Of a stretch of DNA of 12,543 bases, positions 1-7,482 are shown one piece after another (positions within the stretch are counted from its first letter, which is position 1; every line of letters starts with the position of its first letter). The translations under genes were made by a program, and so were the position numbers. The notes under the pieces are model-generated. The model saw nothing but the letters and a program-made list of their open reading frames with translations, ran no database searches and was not told where the DNA came from. Source of the DNA: Candidatus Acidiferrales bacterium. GTDB taxonomy: Bacteria > Acidobacteriota > Terriglobia > Acidiferrales > UBA7541. Location of the stretch: assembly GCA_955651735.1 (NCBI GenBank), contig CATPAM010000520.1, positions 1-12,543 on the forward strand. Reading direction: 5' to 3'.

Positions 1-172
1 CGATGGCGGGAATGATGGCGACGTCGGCGGCGCCGGTGCGCAGGGCTTCGGCACACTGCGAGGGGACGCTGAAGAAGAGGTCGTATTTGCCCTGGAGGGC
101 CCCGTGGGTGAAACCGCGGACGAGCGGGACGGTGTTGAGATATTGCACGACGGAGATGCGGAGTTTGGTCAT
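1..172 (-). CDS. mqnA: Chorismate dehydratase MqnA, N-terminal part (runs off the left edge)
   Basis: Reading leftward from the ATG at 172, the frame is open to the window edge and gives about 57 residues. It starts MTKLRISVVQYLNTVPLVRG and continues with FSVPSQCAEALRTGAADVAI. The opening β-strand, the YLN-x-x-P-L segment and the later PSQCAEALR...DVAIIP block are typical of MqnA, a periplasmic-binding-protein-like fold. MqnA dehydrates chorismate to 3-[(1-carboxyvinyl)oxy]benzoate, the first step of the futalosine route to menaquinone, in the cytoplasm. No strong Shine-Dalgarno is visible before the ATG; the leader holds a small hairpin (191-206) and a possible TATAGT -10 hexamer on the minus strand (233-238). 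The C-terminal part is outside the window. The family call is fairly sure; MqnD is less likely because this N-terminus is the MqnA type. Confidence 0.85.
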   Translation of the reverse strand, partial: MTKLRISVVQYLNTVPLVRGFTHGALQGKYDLFFSVPSQCAEALRTGAADVAIIPAI

Positions 173-190
173 GGTCGATTGCGCGAAGTC

Positions 191-206
191 AGCGGCTAAA
201 GCCGCT
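191..206. repeat. Perfect inverted repeat in the mqnA leader
   Basis: AGCGGCTAAAGCCGCT is a perfect 6-bp stem with a 4-nt loop. It ends 18 nt before the mqnA start codon, so it would lie in the mqnA 5' untranslated region. There is no U-tract, so it does not look like an intrinsic terminator. It could be a short dispersed palindrome or a structured leader element; the sequence alone does not decide. Confidence 0.5.
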
Positions 207-217
207 CGGACACGCTA

Positions 218-765
218 ATGCGGGTCTCTACAACTATAGCAGAGGGGATTTTGCGGCGCGCGCCGCGGCTGGTGGAGTTTCATGCTCGGGACAAGGCGAA
301 TCCAAGCCTGGAGGAAGTGTTCGACGGGTGCTAGGAACCACGTGGGAGTCTCCGCATGGAAGCGGGTGCGCGGCGGAAATCGGCAAAGTGGTTGACGATG
401 TCGCGTTGTATGACTTGATGTCGCTAGCGGCAAACCAACGGGCCAGCGATCAAGTGGGAGCGATTGCCGGACTTAGACTGCACCAGCTTAAGGAGTGGTT
501 GGATGTTCTTCAGGGAAATGGGAGTGATTCCGAACGAGCGCATGCCTTCTTTGCCGCCAGGCAGATTGCGCAGTTTGAGAAAGACCCGAAGCGGCTGGAT
601 CTCACGCCGCCAGCGGAGCCGCCCGACGGCCCTCCGATCGGCGCGATGGGAGATGTTGACGAGGAGCGGCAGCCTCACGGATATCCCTGTTTGAGTTTGA
701 GGTTTGCAGCTGCGCAAGCCGTTCCGCGCCTGCTGTTCAATTTTGCTTTTGCGCGACAACAATAA
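218..765 (+). pseudogene. Frameshifted 3' remnant of a zinc-dependent metalloprotease-like gene
   Basis: Two overlapping plus-strand frames together read like the C-terminal end of one protein. Frame one (218-334) ends ARDKANPSLEEVFDG then Cys-stop. Frame two (from 328) continues LGTTWESPHGSGCAAEIGKV, then ALYDLMSLAANQRASDQVGA, LRLHQLKEWLDVL, FFAARQIAQFEKDPKRLDL and PPDGPPIGAMGD. Adding one base near 326-328 would join DG to VLGTTW without a break. From memory, the helical LMxLA...QVxAIAxLxLxxLKxWL pattern and the PPDGPPIG tail match the C-terminus of large secreted zinc-dependent metalloproteases (DUF4953/DUF5117 type) in Acidobacteriota. No zinc site or N-terminal domain is present, and upstream DNA is the mqnA start. 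Homology probably fades after about 670, and the frame runs 29 bp into the convergent yceI 3' end. The family name is tentative; the broken reading frame is seen directly. A minus-strand frame at 424-762 is Arg-rich and looks like the shadow. Confidence 0.5.
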
Positions 766-1360
766 AGGCGATCTTGAGCTTGTCTTTTACTTTCACGGCG
801 CCACCGCCGACCTTGACCGGGGTAATGCCGTAATCGCTCTGGAGCAGCGAAATCTCGCCTACGCCGCGCAACTCGCCGGCTTCCGCGCGGACCCGGAGCG
901 GAAAACTCACCTGCTTCTCGACACCGTGAAGATTCAGGTTGCCGGACAGGGTCAGCTCCCAGCCCCCGGGAGTTTTCTTGACGGCCGAGACGCTGCTGGA
1001 AGTGAAGCTGATCTCTGGAAATTTTGCGACGTCGAGGACCTTTTCGCCCTCCATGGTGGCTTGAACGTCGCGGCGGTCTTTCTCGGATTCCCCGGGGTCG
1101 ATTACGGTGATGGATTTGGTAGGAAACTTTAAACGCACCTTGGACTGATCAATCTTTTCCGGGTCGAACTGCACCTGACCAGCGAGCTGTTTTGTGGCGA
1201 TGAGGTGGTCGTGACCGAAGGCTTTGAAAAGGCCCTCTTTGTAGACGTTAATCTCCACCTTACTTTGTACGGTGTCGACGGAATAGGGTTGGCTGCCCTG
1301 CGCAAGCATCGTGAGGGGGGCGAGAAGAACCGCCGTTAACGCACTTGTAACCACTCTCAT
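737..1360 (-). CDS. YceI-family secreted lipid-binding protein
   Basis: 207 residues. The N-terminus MRVVTSALTAVLLAPLTMLA followed by QGSQPYSVD is a clear Sec signal peptide, cleaved probably near AQG/SQ. The mature part has the YceI lipocalin-like β-barrel pattern: YSVDTVQSKVEINVYKEG, FGHDHLIA, V(R)LKFPTKSI near the middle, the VLDVAKFPEISFTS block, and the GNLNLHGVEKQVSFPLRV strand pair. YceI proteins bind isoprenoid or other hydrophobic molecules in the periplasm; the ligand here is unknown. Two in-frame ATGs lie at 1366 and 1360 (minus strand). GAGGGG abuts the first and sits 6 nt from the second, so I choose 1360. It is divergent from the repeat protein at 1477 and convergent with the metalloprotease remnant. 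Length and motifs look complete. Confidence 0.93.
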   Translation of the reverse strand: MRVVTSALTAVLLAPLTMLAQGSQPYSVDTVQSKVEINVYKEGLFKAFGHDHLIATKQLAGQVQFDPEKIDQSKVRLKFPTKSITVIDPGESEKDRRDVQATMEGEKVLDVAKFPEISFTSSSVSAVKKTPGGWELTLSGNLNLHGVEKQVSFPLRVRAEAGELRGVGEISLLQSDYGITPVKVGGGAVKVKDKLKIAFIVVAQKQN

Positions 1361-1480
1361 GGGCATCCCCTCAGCCCATGATAGGGGGAAAGGGAATTTG
1401 GTTGTCACCGATTTGTCGTGGATTGGCAAGACCGTTGATGGGGGTGCGTCGTCTATAGCGGTGGGAGGGGATGTCCATGA
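1357..1480. promoter_or_regulatory. Divergent intergenic region bounded by a near-perfect inverted repeat
   Basis: The 116-bp space between the yceI and repeat-protein starts must hold both promoters. Arms 1357-1372 (TCATGGGCATCCCCTC) and 1465-1480 (GAGGGGATGTCCATGA) are inverted copies with 15 of 16 bases matching. Each arm holds a GGGG ribosome-binding site, an upstream ATG and the likely start ATG. I see no convincing -35/-10 pair at standard spacing on either strand. A shared operator is possible, but convergence of ribosome-binding and start signals is an alternative. Confidence 0.45.
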
Positions 1481-2493
1481 AGACGCGCACCGCGTTATCG
1501 ATGGTTGGGGCGAGTATCGCCTATGTTTTGTTGGTGTTGCCGATGGGACGGGTTCGGGCACAAGGTCCCGCGGTTCCCGCACCGCCGGCCCTGGCGGTTC
1601 CGGCGATGCCCGCGATTCCAAAGATGCCTGCGGTTCCGGCCGAACCGGCGGCTCCCGCTGCGCCGGACTGGGGCGGGTACGCGCGGAACGGGTCCACGCA
1701 TTGGGGCGATGGGCCAGCGGCGGATTGCTCGGACTTGCACATCCGGCTGGATGGCGAGCGGCCGACGATTCAGTCCGAAGAGCGGACGGTGAGCAAGGCG
1801 GAAGCTCCCGTATTGCGTGTTCGCGAAGTGGAAAACGGCGGGGTGCAGGTGCAAGGCTGGGATAAGGATGTTTACTCGGTGACGGCGTGCAAGGCGGCGG
1901 TAGGCGGCGATCCAGCACGTCTGCTCGCGCAGATTAAGTTGGCCGTGCAAGGCGGCGAGGTTTCGGTCAGCGGACCGCATGGCGATCGAGAGGATTGGAC
2001 GGTGTACCTACTGATTCGCACGCCGCGCTCCGCGGACATCGAGGTCACTACACATAACGGGCCCGTCAGCTTTTACACCGTGGACGGCAAGATTACCACG
2101 CGGGCCACGAACGGGCCGATCAGCATGAAGGATTGCTCGGGGGAGGCGAATATCTCGGCGGTGAACGGGCCGATCAGCTTTTCTGGCACCAGCGGAAAAC
2201 TGCGGCTGCATACGCAAAACGGACCGATTAGTGTGTCGCTCGGTGCGAATTGGAATGGCTCAGAGTTGGTGGCGGACGCGGTCAATGGACCGTTGACGCT
2301 GCGCGTGCCGTCTGGGTTCCGGTCGAGCTTCCTGGTGGAGTCGAACGGGCATTCGCCGATGAGCTGTCATGCAAGCATTTGCTCGGAGGCGCGGAAGACT
2401 TGGGATGACGAGCATCGGCGAATTGAATACGGCAGCGGGTCGCCGGTGATCCGCCTGTCGACGGAGAATGGGCCGATTTCGGTGGCGGATTAA
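1477..2493 (+). CDS. Exported β-solenoid repeat protein (DUF4097 / putative adhesin-like)
   Basis: 338 residues from ATG 1477, chosen over ATG 1471 because GGAGGGG (1464-1470) abuts the first and is 6 nt from the second. Residues 1-28 form a Sec signal peptide (KTRTALS, then a hydrophobic core to RVRAQ). Residues ~30-63 are a Pro/Ala stretch with a three-residue period (AVP AMP AIP KMP AVP AEP AAP), probably an extended tether. After a Cys-containing segment, residues ~115-338 carry repeats centred on NGP(I/V/L)(S/T): four copies at exactly 18-residue steps (about 194, 212, 230, 248), then 270 and a final copy at 331 near the C-terminus. This periodicity fits a right-handed β-solenoid as in DUF4097 (PF13349-type) proteins, which are common near envelope-stress genes. 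Its partner and ligand are unknown. No LPXTG or membrane anchor is visible, so it is periplasmic or surface-located. It may share control with divergent yceI. Confidence 0.8.
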   Translation: MKTRTALSMVGASIAYVLLVLPMGRVRAQGPAVPAPPALAVPAMPAIPKMPAVPAEPAAPAAPDWGGYARNGSTHWGDGPAADCSDLHIRLDGERPTIQSEERTVSKAEAPVLRVREVENGGVQVQGWDKDVYSVTACKAAVGGDPARLLAQIKLAVQGGEVSVSGPHGDREDWTVYLLIRTPRSADIEVTTHNGPVSFYTVDGKITTRATNGPISMKDCSGEANISAVNGPISFSGTSGKLRLHTQNGPISVSLGANWNGSELVADAVNGPLTLRVPSGFRSSFLVESNGHSPMSCHASICSEARKTWDDEHRRIEYGSGSPVIRLSTENGPISVAD

Positions 2494-2516
2494 GAGCTTC
2501 GAGATGGCCCGCCACC
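2481..2516 (+). terminator. Weak hairpin at the 3' end of the repeat-protein gene
   Basis: GGTGGCGG (2481-2488) pairs perfectly with CCGCCACC (2509-2516) around a 20-nt loop that contains the stop codon (2491-2493). No U-tract follows, so as an intrinsic terminator it is weak. The rest of 2494-2650 shows no gene or clear promoter. Confidence 0.2.
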
Positions 2517-2650
2517 AAGATGCTGGCGTTACGGTGGCACGCGGGGCTTACACCGAGAAAGCGACGGCCCTTCGCGGCTAGGGGTAAACAACATCGCCGC
2601 ACTCCACATGACGGATGGACGCGCTGTCGCGTTGCGGATAAAATTTGCGG

Positions 2651-5600
2651 ATGCTGCTGGAAGAGCGCGTTGCGCGGCCGACGACGGAAGCGGAAGCGGC
2701 GGACCTGGCGCGTGACCTGTACGGACTCGCGGTCACGGCTAAGTCGCTGCCCGGCGAGTACGACGACAATTTTCACCTGACGCCGCTTCGCAACAACCTA
2801 TCCGACACACAAGATGAAGCCGCGGCTGCCGGATTCGTGCTGAAGGTGATGCACCCGGCGCGTGAGCGGCCGTTTATCGACATGCAATGCCGGGCGCTGC
2901 AGCACCTGGCAAAGCGCGCGCCACAACTCACCTTGCCCCGCGTGCGGCTCAACCGAGATGGTGAGGCGTTTGCGGCGATTACCGCGGCGGATGGATCGCA
3001 GCGGCTCGTCTGGCTGCTCAGCTACGTGCCGGGCACGATGCTGGCGAAGGCGCGGCCGCACTCGCCTGACCTTTTGCAAAGCCTTGGGCATTTTGTCGGG
3101 GAGATGGATGCGGCGCTGGCCGATTTCTCTCATGACGCCGCAAGGTGCGAACTGAAATGGGATTTGGCGCGCGCGGGCTGGATTCGCGCGCATCTGCATC
3201 ACATCCGCGACGCGTCGCAAATCACGCTGGTAGAGAAATTTCTCGCACTCTATGAAGCCGGGGTCATACCGGCGCTGCCGCAGCTGCGGCGCAGCGTGGT
3301 GTATGGCGACGCCAACGATCACAACGTGCTGGTGGGGACAGCGCTGCCGCTGCCGAGAAAAGTGGTCAGCGTGATCGATTTCGGGGACATGCACGAGACG
3401 GTAACCGTTTCGGAAGTTGCGATTGGCGCGGCGTATGCGCTCTTAGGCAAAGAAAATCCCCTGCGTGCGGCGGCGGAAGTGGTTCGCGGATATCACTGGG
3501 CGTTTCCGCTAACCGACGTGGAACTGAAGGTTTTGTTTGCGCTGATCGGAGCGCGGCTGGCGGTCAGCGTAGTGAACTCGGCGCAGCGCGCAACAGTCAA
3601 GCCGGATGACGATTACGTCCGAATCAGCGAAAAGCCCGCGTGGGAGGCGCTGGCGCGGCTGGCGAAGATTCACCCTCGCTTTGCGCTGTACACATTTCGC
3701 GAGGCCTGCGGGCTGGAGGCTGTTCCACAAAGCAGCGCCCTGAAGACATGGCTCGCGGAAAACGCTCATGCGGCAGCGTCCGTGCTGGACGCGGACCTGC
3801 GCAGGGCGCCAAGCCTGGTGTTTGATTTCAGCGTGGGGAGCAGATTTCTGGGCGCCGATCCTGCCGCGGCTGATCCAGCAGCGATAAGCGCGCGGATTTG
3901 TGAAGAGATGAAACGCGCGCGCGCCCCCGTGGGAATTGGACGGTACGACGAAGCGCGCGCGATTTACACATCCGCCTTGTTTGGGAGCGGAAATGCCGTC
4001 GACGAGCGGCGCACGATTCATCTGGGGATCGATTTGCTGGGGCAAGCTGGGAGCGCGGTGCGCGCTCCGCTCGACGGCGTTGTGCACGCGATGGCGCACA
4101 ACGAAGCGCCGCTTGATTACGGTGCGGTCGTGATTTTGCGGCATAGCTTTGATAGCTCCGCCGGTGCTGAAGAGTTTTTCACTTTGTACGGGCATCTCAC
4201 GCCGCAGACTCTGAGCCGGCTTCGAGTAGGTCAAAAAGTTGCGCGGGGAGAGAAATTCGCGGAAGTGGGGACGACGCAGGAAAACGGCGGTTGGACGCCG
4301 CACCTGCATTTCCAGATCATTTGCGATTTACTGGATTACGGGACCGATTTTCCCGGTGTGGGCCGCGCCTCGGAACGCGGCGTGTGGACAAGCTTGTCTC
4401 CTGATCCGAATTTATTGTTGGGCATTCCTGCGGATCGCTTTCCACCAAAGGAAACGGACGCTGGCGAAACTTTGGCGGCGCGGCGGTCGCTATTGGGAAA
4501 GAGCCTGAGCGTTTCGTATCGGCGGCCGCTGAAGATTGTGCGCGGCTGGCGGCAATATCTTTACGACGATACAGGTCGAGCATACCTGGATGTGTACAAC
4601 AATGTGCCGCTGGTGGGGCATAGCCATCCGCGCGTGGTGCGCGCGGCACAGGAACAGCTAGCGCTGCTCAATACGAACACACGGTATTTGCACGACAACG
4701 TGCTGCGCTATGCGGAACGGCTGACGGAACTTTTGCCGCAACCGTTGCGCGTGTGCTACTTCCTGAACTCCGGGAGCGAAGCGAATGAGCTGGCATTGCG
4801 GCTGGCCCGCGCGCATACCGGCCGCGAGGACATCATCGTTCTAGAGCACGCTTATCACGGGCATACCAGCACGCTGATCGATATCAGCCCATACAAATTT
4901 GATGGTCCGGGCGGACGCGGGCGAAGGCCGTGGGTGCACGTAGCGCCGCTTGCGGATGATTACCGCGGGCCGTACCGGCGGGGCGATACGCAAGCGGGCG
5001 CGAAATATGCCGCACACGTCGGCGAGATTCTGGAACGCGCGGGGCGTGAAGGGCGCAGCGTGGCGGCGTACATCGCGGAGACGCTGCCGAGTGTTGCGGG
5101 GCAAATCGTGTTTCCGCCGAATTATCTTTCCGAGGTTTACCGCCGGGTGCGCGCGGCCGGAGCAGTCTGCATCGCGGACGAAGTGCAGGTGGGTTTCGGG
5201 CGGCTGGGCACGCATTTCTGGGGATTTGAGACCCAGGGTGTTGTTCCTGACATCGTGGTGTTTGGGAAACCGATCGGAAACGCATTCCCGCTGGCGGCGG
5301 TGGTCACCACGCAAGAGATCGCGGCGTCGTTTGCAAACGGTATGGAATTTTTCAGCACGTTCGGAGGGAATCCGGTGGCGTGCGCGGCAGGATTGGCGGT
5401 GCTCAATGTGCTGCGAGACGAGGCGCTGCAGGACCGGGCGTTGCGGGTTGGAAAGTATTGGATGACGGAGTTGAAAAAATTGCAGGAATGCCACCGGCTG
5501 ATCGGCGACGTGCGCGGCTCTGGCCTTTTCCTTGGGGTTGATCTAGTACGCGACCGCGAAACCCGCGAACCGGCCACCGAAGAAGCGGATTACGTGGTGA

Positions 5601-5812
5601 ACCGGCTGCGCGACTGCGGGATTCTGGCCGGTACGGATGGGCCGCATCACAACGTGATCAAGTTGCGGCCGCCGCTGATTTTCGCGGAGGAGGATGCGGA
5701 TTTGTTTGTGGCTACGCTGGAATCGATCCTGCAAGAAGATGCCGCACAATCGTATGCAACGTCGGGGGCCCAGGCAACGCCGCGGGCGCTTAGCGATTCA
5801 AAGCGAGCGTAG
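2651..5812 (+). CDS. Three-domain fusion: APH-fold kinase, M23/LytM domain, class III PLP aminotransferase/phospho-lyase
   Basis: 1053 residues from ATG 2651; an in-frame TTG at 2645 is an alternative, and an upstream stop at 2639 closes the frame. Residues ~1-350 are an aminoglycoside-phosphotransferase-like kinase: GFVLKV (ATP-site Lys), VVYGDANDHNVLV (catalytic D220, N225; Tyr replaces the usual His) and VIDFGD (metal D243). Residues ~425-580 are an M23/LytM peptidase domain with HLGID (H457, D461), LYGHL (H515) and HLHFQ (H551, H553), so the Zn ligands are intact. Residues ~600-1035 are a fold-type I class III aminotransferase: NSGSEANE phosphate loop (~706-713), AYHGHT, IADEVQVGFGR (D843) and FGKPIGNAF with PLP Lys873. 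The aminotransferase resembles the ethanolamine-phosphate / 5-phosphohydroxylysine phospho-lyases. A kinase making a phosphorylated amino alcohol, followed by PLP-dependent elimination of phosphate and ammonia, is a coherent two-step pathway. The substrate is inferred, not shown. There is no signal peptide, so it is likely cytoplasmic. The fusion architecture is, to my knowledge, known in other bacteria. Confidence 0.92.
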   Translation: MLLEERVARPTTEAEAADLARDLYGLAVTAKSLPGEYDDNFHLTPLRNNLSDTQDEAAAAGFVLKVMHPARERPFIDMQCRALQHLAKRAPQLTLPRVRLNRDGEAFAAITAADGSQRLVWLLSYVPGTMLAKARPHSPDLLQSLGHFVGEMDAALADFSHDAARCELKWDLARAGWIRAHLHHIRDASQITLVEKFLALYEAGVIPALPQLRRSVVYGDANDHNVLVGTALPLPRKVVSVIDFGDMHETVTVSEVAIGAAYALLGKENPLRAAAEVVRGYHWAFPLTDVELKVLFALIGARLAVSVVNSAQRATVKPDDDYVRISEKPAWEALARLAKIHPRFALYTFREACGLEAVPQSSALKTWLAENAHAAASVLDADLRRAPSLVFDFSVGSRFLGADPAAADPAAISARICEEMKRARAPVGIGRYDEARAIYTSALFGSGNAVDERRTIHLGIDLLGQAGSAVRAPLDGVVHAMAHNEAPLDYGAVVILRHSFDSSAGAEEFFTLYGHLTPQTLSRLRVGQKVARGEKFAEVGTTQENGGWTPHLHFQIICDLLDYGTDFPGVGRASERGVWTSLSPDPNLLLGIPADRFPPKETDAGETLAARRSLLGKSLSVSYRRPLKIVRGWRQYLYDDTGRAYLDVYNNVPLVGHSHPRVVRAAQEQLALLNTNTRYLHDNVLRYAERLTELLPQPLRVCYFLNSGSEANELALRLARAHTGREDIIVLEHAYHGHTSTLIDISPYKFDGPGGRGRRPWVHVAPLADDYRGPYRRGDTQAGAKYAAHVGEILERAGREGRSVAAYIAETLPSVAGQIVFPPNYLSEVYRRVRAAGAVCIADEVQVGFGRLGTHFWGFETQGVVPDIVVFGKPIGNAFPLAAVVTTQEIAASFANGMEFFSTFGGNPVACAAGLAVLNVLRDEALQDRALRVGKYWMTELKKLQECHRLIGDVRGSGLFLGVDLVRDRETREPATEEADYVVNRLRDCGILAGTDGPHHNVIKLRPPLIFAEEDADLFVATLESILQEDAAQSYATSGAQATPRALSDSKRA

Positions 5813-5896
5813 ACATTATAGGTTGGTTGCGCGAACATCTGAATTTGGAAGCGCCCGCGGGAGCCCCTCCCCGAGCAGGACGCCGAGGACAAATCC

Positions 5897-7450
5897 ATGT
5901 ATCTTGCTCGAATCGCTTGGTGGCTGCCGCTGTCAGTGGTGCTGTGCGCTTCGCCTGGACTGAGCCAATCGGCTCCGGGAGCGACGCAAGGCGAGCCGGC
6001 GCCTGCTCACTACGTTCCTGCCTGCGATGAAGCTCCCCTTGAAGACGCGATGGTCTCGCTGTGCGCGCCGCCTTCCTTAGCGGAAGAACCGCTAGCGGCC
6101 GAAGTGGAGCTGGCGGAGCCGGCTACCATTCCCTTGACCATACCGACCGGAACGCCGTTGCGCATCGCGGTGGACCAGCGCGCGCGCATCGACCATCCCG
6201 GCGAGGTTGTGCATGGCAAGGTCGTGGAAACGGTGTACGCGTTCGACCAAGTAGTGATTCCGGCGGGAAGCGTTGCCACCGGTCATGTGAAGAGCATTGC
6301 GCCCGTTCCGGGAGTGAGGCGCGCGATGGCGTATGCGAACGGAGATTTTACGCCGTTCCACAAATATGAAGTGACGTTTGACAGGGTCACGCTTCCGGAC
6401 GGCAAGCAGCTGCCGATAACGACCACGGTCATGCCGGGAACCGAGGTTGTGCATTTGGTCAGCAATCCCGCCAAGCAAAATCAAAGTGCCGCGGGGCGCA
6501 CCACAGACCGGGCGAAGAGCGAAGCGAAAGGCAAGATCCAAGAAGCCAAAGAGCAAGCGCATGAGTCCTGGGCAAAGCTGACCGCGCCCGGTAAACTGCA
6601 CCGGCTCAAGGAATTTGTGCTGGCGCAGTCACCTTATCGCCGGCAATATTTGCAGCCCGGAACGCGCTTTGTCGCGGAGCTCGAAGCACCGCTCGAATTC
6701 GGCGCGACCACGCGGACGAGCGAGCAGCTCGCCGCGGTGGGAAGCGAGCCGGTGCCGGACAGCACGTTGAAGGCACGCCTGGTTGCGGAAGTCAGCTCTG
6801 CGACGGCCACCCGTGGCACGCCGGTTAACGCCGTGCTCACCGAGCCCCTTTATTCTCCGACCCACCAGCTGATTCTCCCCGCGAACAGCCGATTGATTGG
6901 CCAGGTTATCAAAGCCAAGTCCGCGCGCAAACTGCACCGCAATGGCGAGCTGCGCGTGGTGTTCGAGCGCATTGAAACTTCCGAAGAGGCGATGCACGCA
7001 CTGGCGCAACTCCAGTTGCAAGCCCAGGCGCAAGCGGAGCGTTCGCAAGCCATGGTCGGCAACCTCGAGGGCGTCGAAGTCGATCGCCGCGCCAACATGC
7101 ACCTCGACGAAGAGGGCGGCGCGCATACCACGGACAGCAAGACGCGCTATCTGTCCACGGGGCTTGCGATTTTGCTGGCGGCAGCCGCTTCCCATACCGA
7201 AGCCGAACGCGGCACGACGGAAACGGCAGGTCCCGGCGTGCGCACGGCCGCCGGCGGCTCCGGATTTCGCCTGACCGGCGCGCTCTTGAGTCTGGTGGCG
7301 AAGTCGACTCCGGTGTCCATGGCCATCGGTGCCTACGGCGCTTCAGCTTCGATTTACGCGAATTTCCTTTCCCGCGGCCACGATGTCGTCTTACCCAAGG
7401 ACACGCCACTCGAAATCGGCTTCGGGCCGCCACACACGAAAACGCAATAG
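5897..7450 (+). CDS. Exported protein with two VirB10/TrbI-like β-modules
   Basis: 517 residues; GAGGA at 5885-5889 is 7 nt from ATG 5897. The N-terminus MYLARIAWWLPLSVVLCASP then GLSQ is a Sec signal peptide with no proper lipobox. Module 1 (~80-182) has IPTGTPLRI, HPGEVVHGKVVETVY, VVIPAGSVATGHV, then KYEVTFDRVTLPDGKQLPI. Module 2 (~252-362) has LQPGTRFVAELE, RGTPVNAVLTEPLYS, LILPANSRLIGQV and ELRVVFERIE. This order (P-x-G-T, release/exchange strand, PAGSxxxG, then a V-F-x-R-I strand) is how the periplasmic barrel of VirB10/TrbI reads. Between them lies a charged, Lys/Glu/Ala-rich linker (~195-235), probably helical. Near the end are a hydrophobic stretch (~418-432), a Gly/Ala-rich stretch (~458-490) and a third LPKDTPLEIGF motif (~499). 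No other conjugation or type IV secretion gene is nearby, so I do not call it a secretion component. Fold assignment is inference. It starts 84 bp after the fusion gene and could be co-transcribed. Confidence 0.72.
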   Translation: MYLARIAWWLPLSVVLCASPGLSQSAPGATQGEPAPAHYVPACDEAPLEDAMVSLCAPPSLAEEPLAAEVELAEPATIPLTIPTGTPLRIAVDQRARIDHPGEVVHGKVVETVYAFDQVVIPAGSVATGHVKSIAPVPGVRRAMAYANGDFTPFHKYEVTFDRVTLPDGKQLPITTTVMPGTEVVHLVSNPAKQNQSAAGRTTDRAKSEAKGKIQEAKEQAHESWAKLTAPGKLHRLKEFVLAQSPYRRQYLQPGTRFVAELEAPLEFGATTRTSEQLAAVGSEPVPDSTLKARLVAEVSSATATRGTPVNAVLTEPLYSPTHQLILPANSRLIGQVIKAKSARKLHRNGELRVVFERIETSEEAMHALAQLQLQAQAQAERSQAMVGNLEGVEVDRRANMHLDEEGGAHTTDSKTRYLSTGLAILLAAAASHTEAERGTTETAGPGVRTAAGGSGFRLTGALLSLVAKSTPVSMAIGAYGASASIYANFLSRGHDVVLPKDTPLEIGFGPPHTKTQ

Positions 7451-7482
7451 CAGGGGCGCGGCGTCGCTCAATTCCTCGGAAA

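Noticed and set aside
253..266. 14-bp perfect palindrome GCGGCGCGCGCCGC upstream of mqnA
   Set aside because: Pure GC alternation in a GC-rich region inside a coding-like remnant; chance and codon composition explain it well.
424..762. Minus-strand open frame of 112 codons overlapping the yceI 3' end
   Set aside because: It is Arg-rich, resembles no family, and lies antisense to a plus-strand frame that looks far more protein-like.
1376..1408. Possible minus-strand promoter (TATCAT with GTGACA) for yceI
   Set aside because: The spacer is 19 bp and the implied transcription start falls on the ribosome-binding site, so it is unlikely to be used.
737..1918. Long minus-strand frame extending yceI upstream to 393 codons
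   Set aside because: The extra N-terminal part is Pro/Arg/Ser-rich shadow of the divergent repeat protein. A ribosome-binding site and signal peptide fix the yceI start at 1360.
4841..5494. 217-codon minus-strand frame inside the fusion gene
   Set aside because: Antisense shadow of the aminotransferase domain with Arg/His-rich composition.
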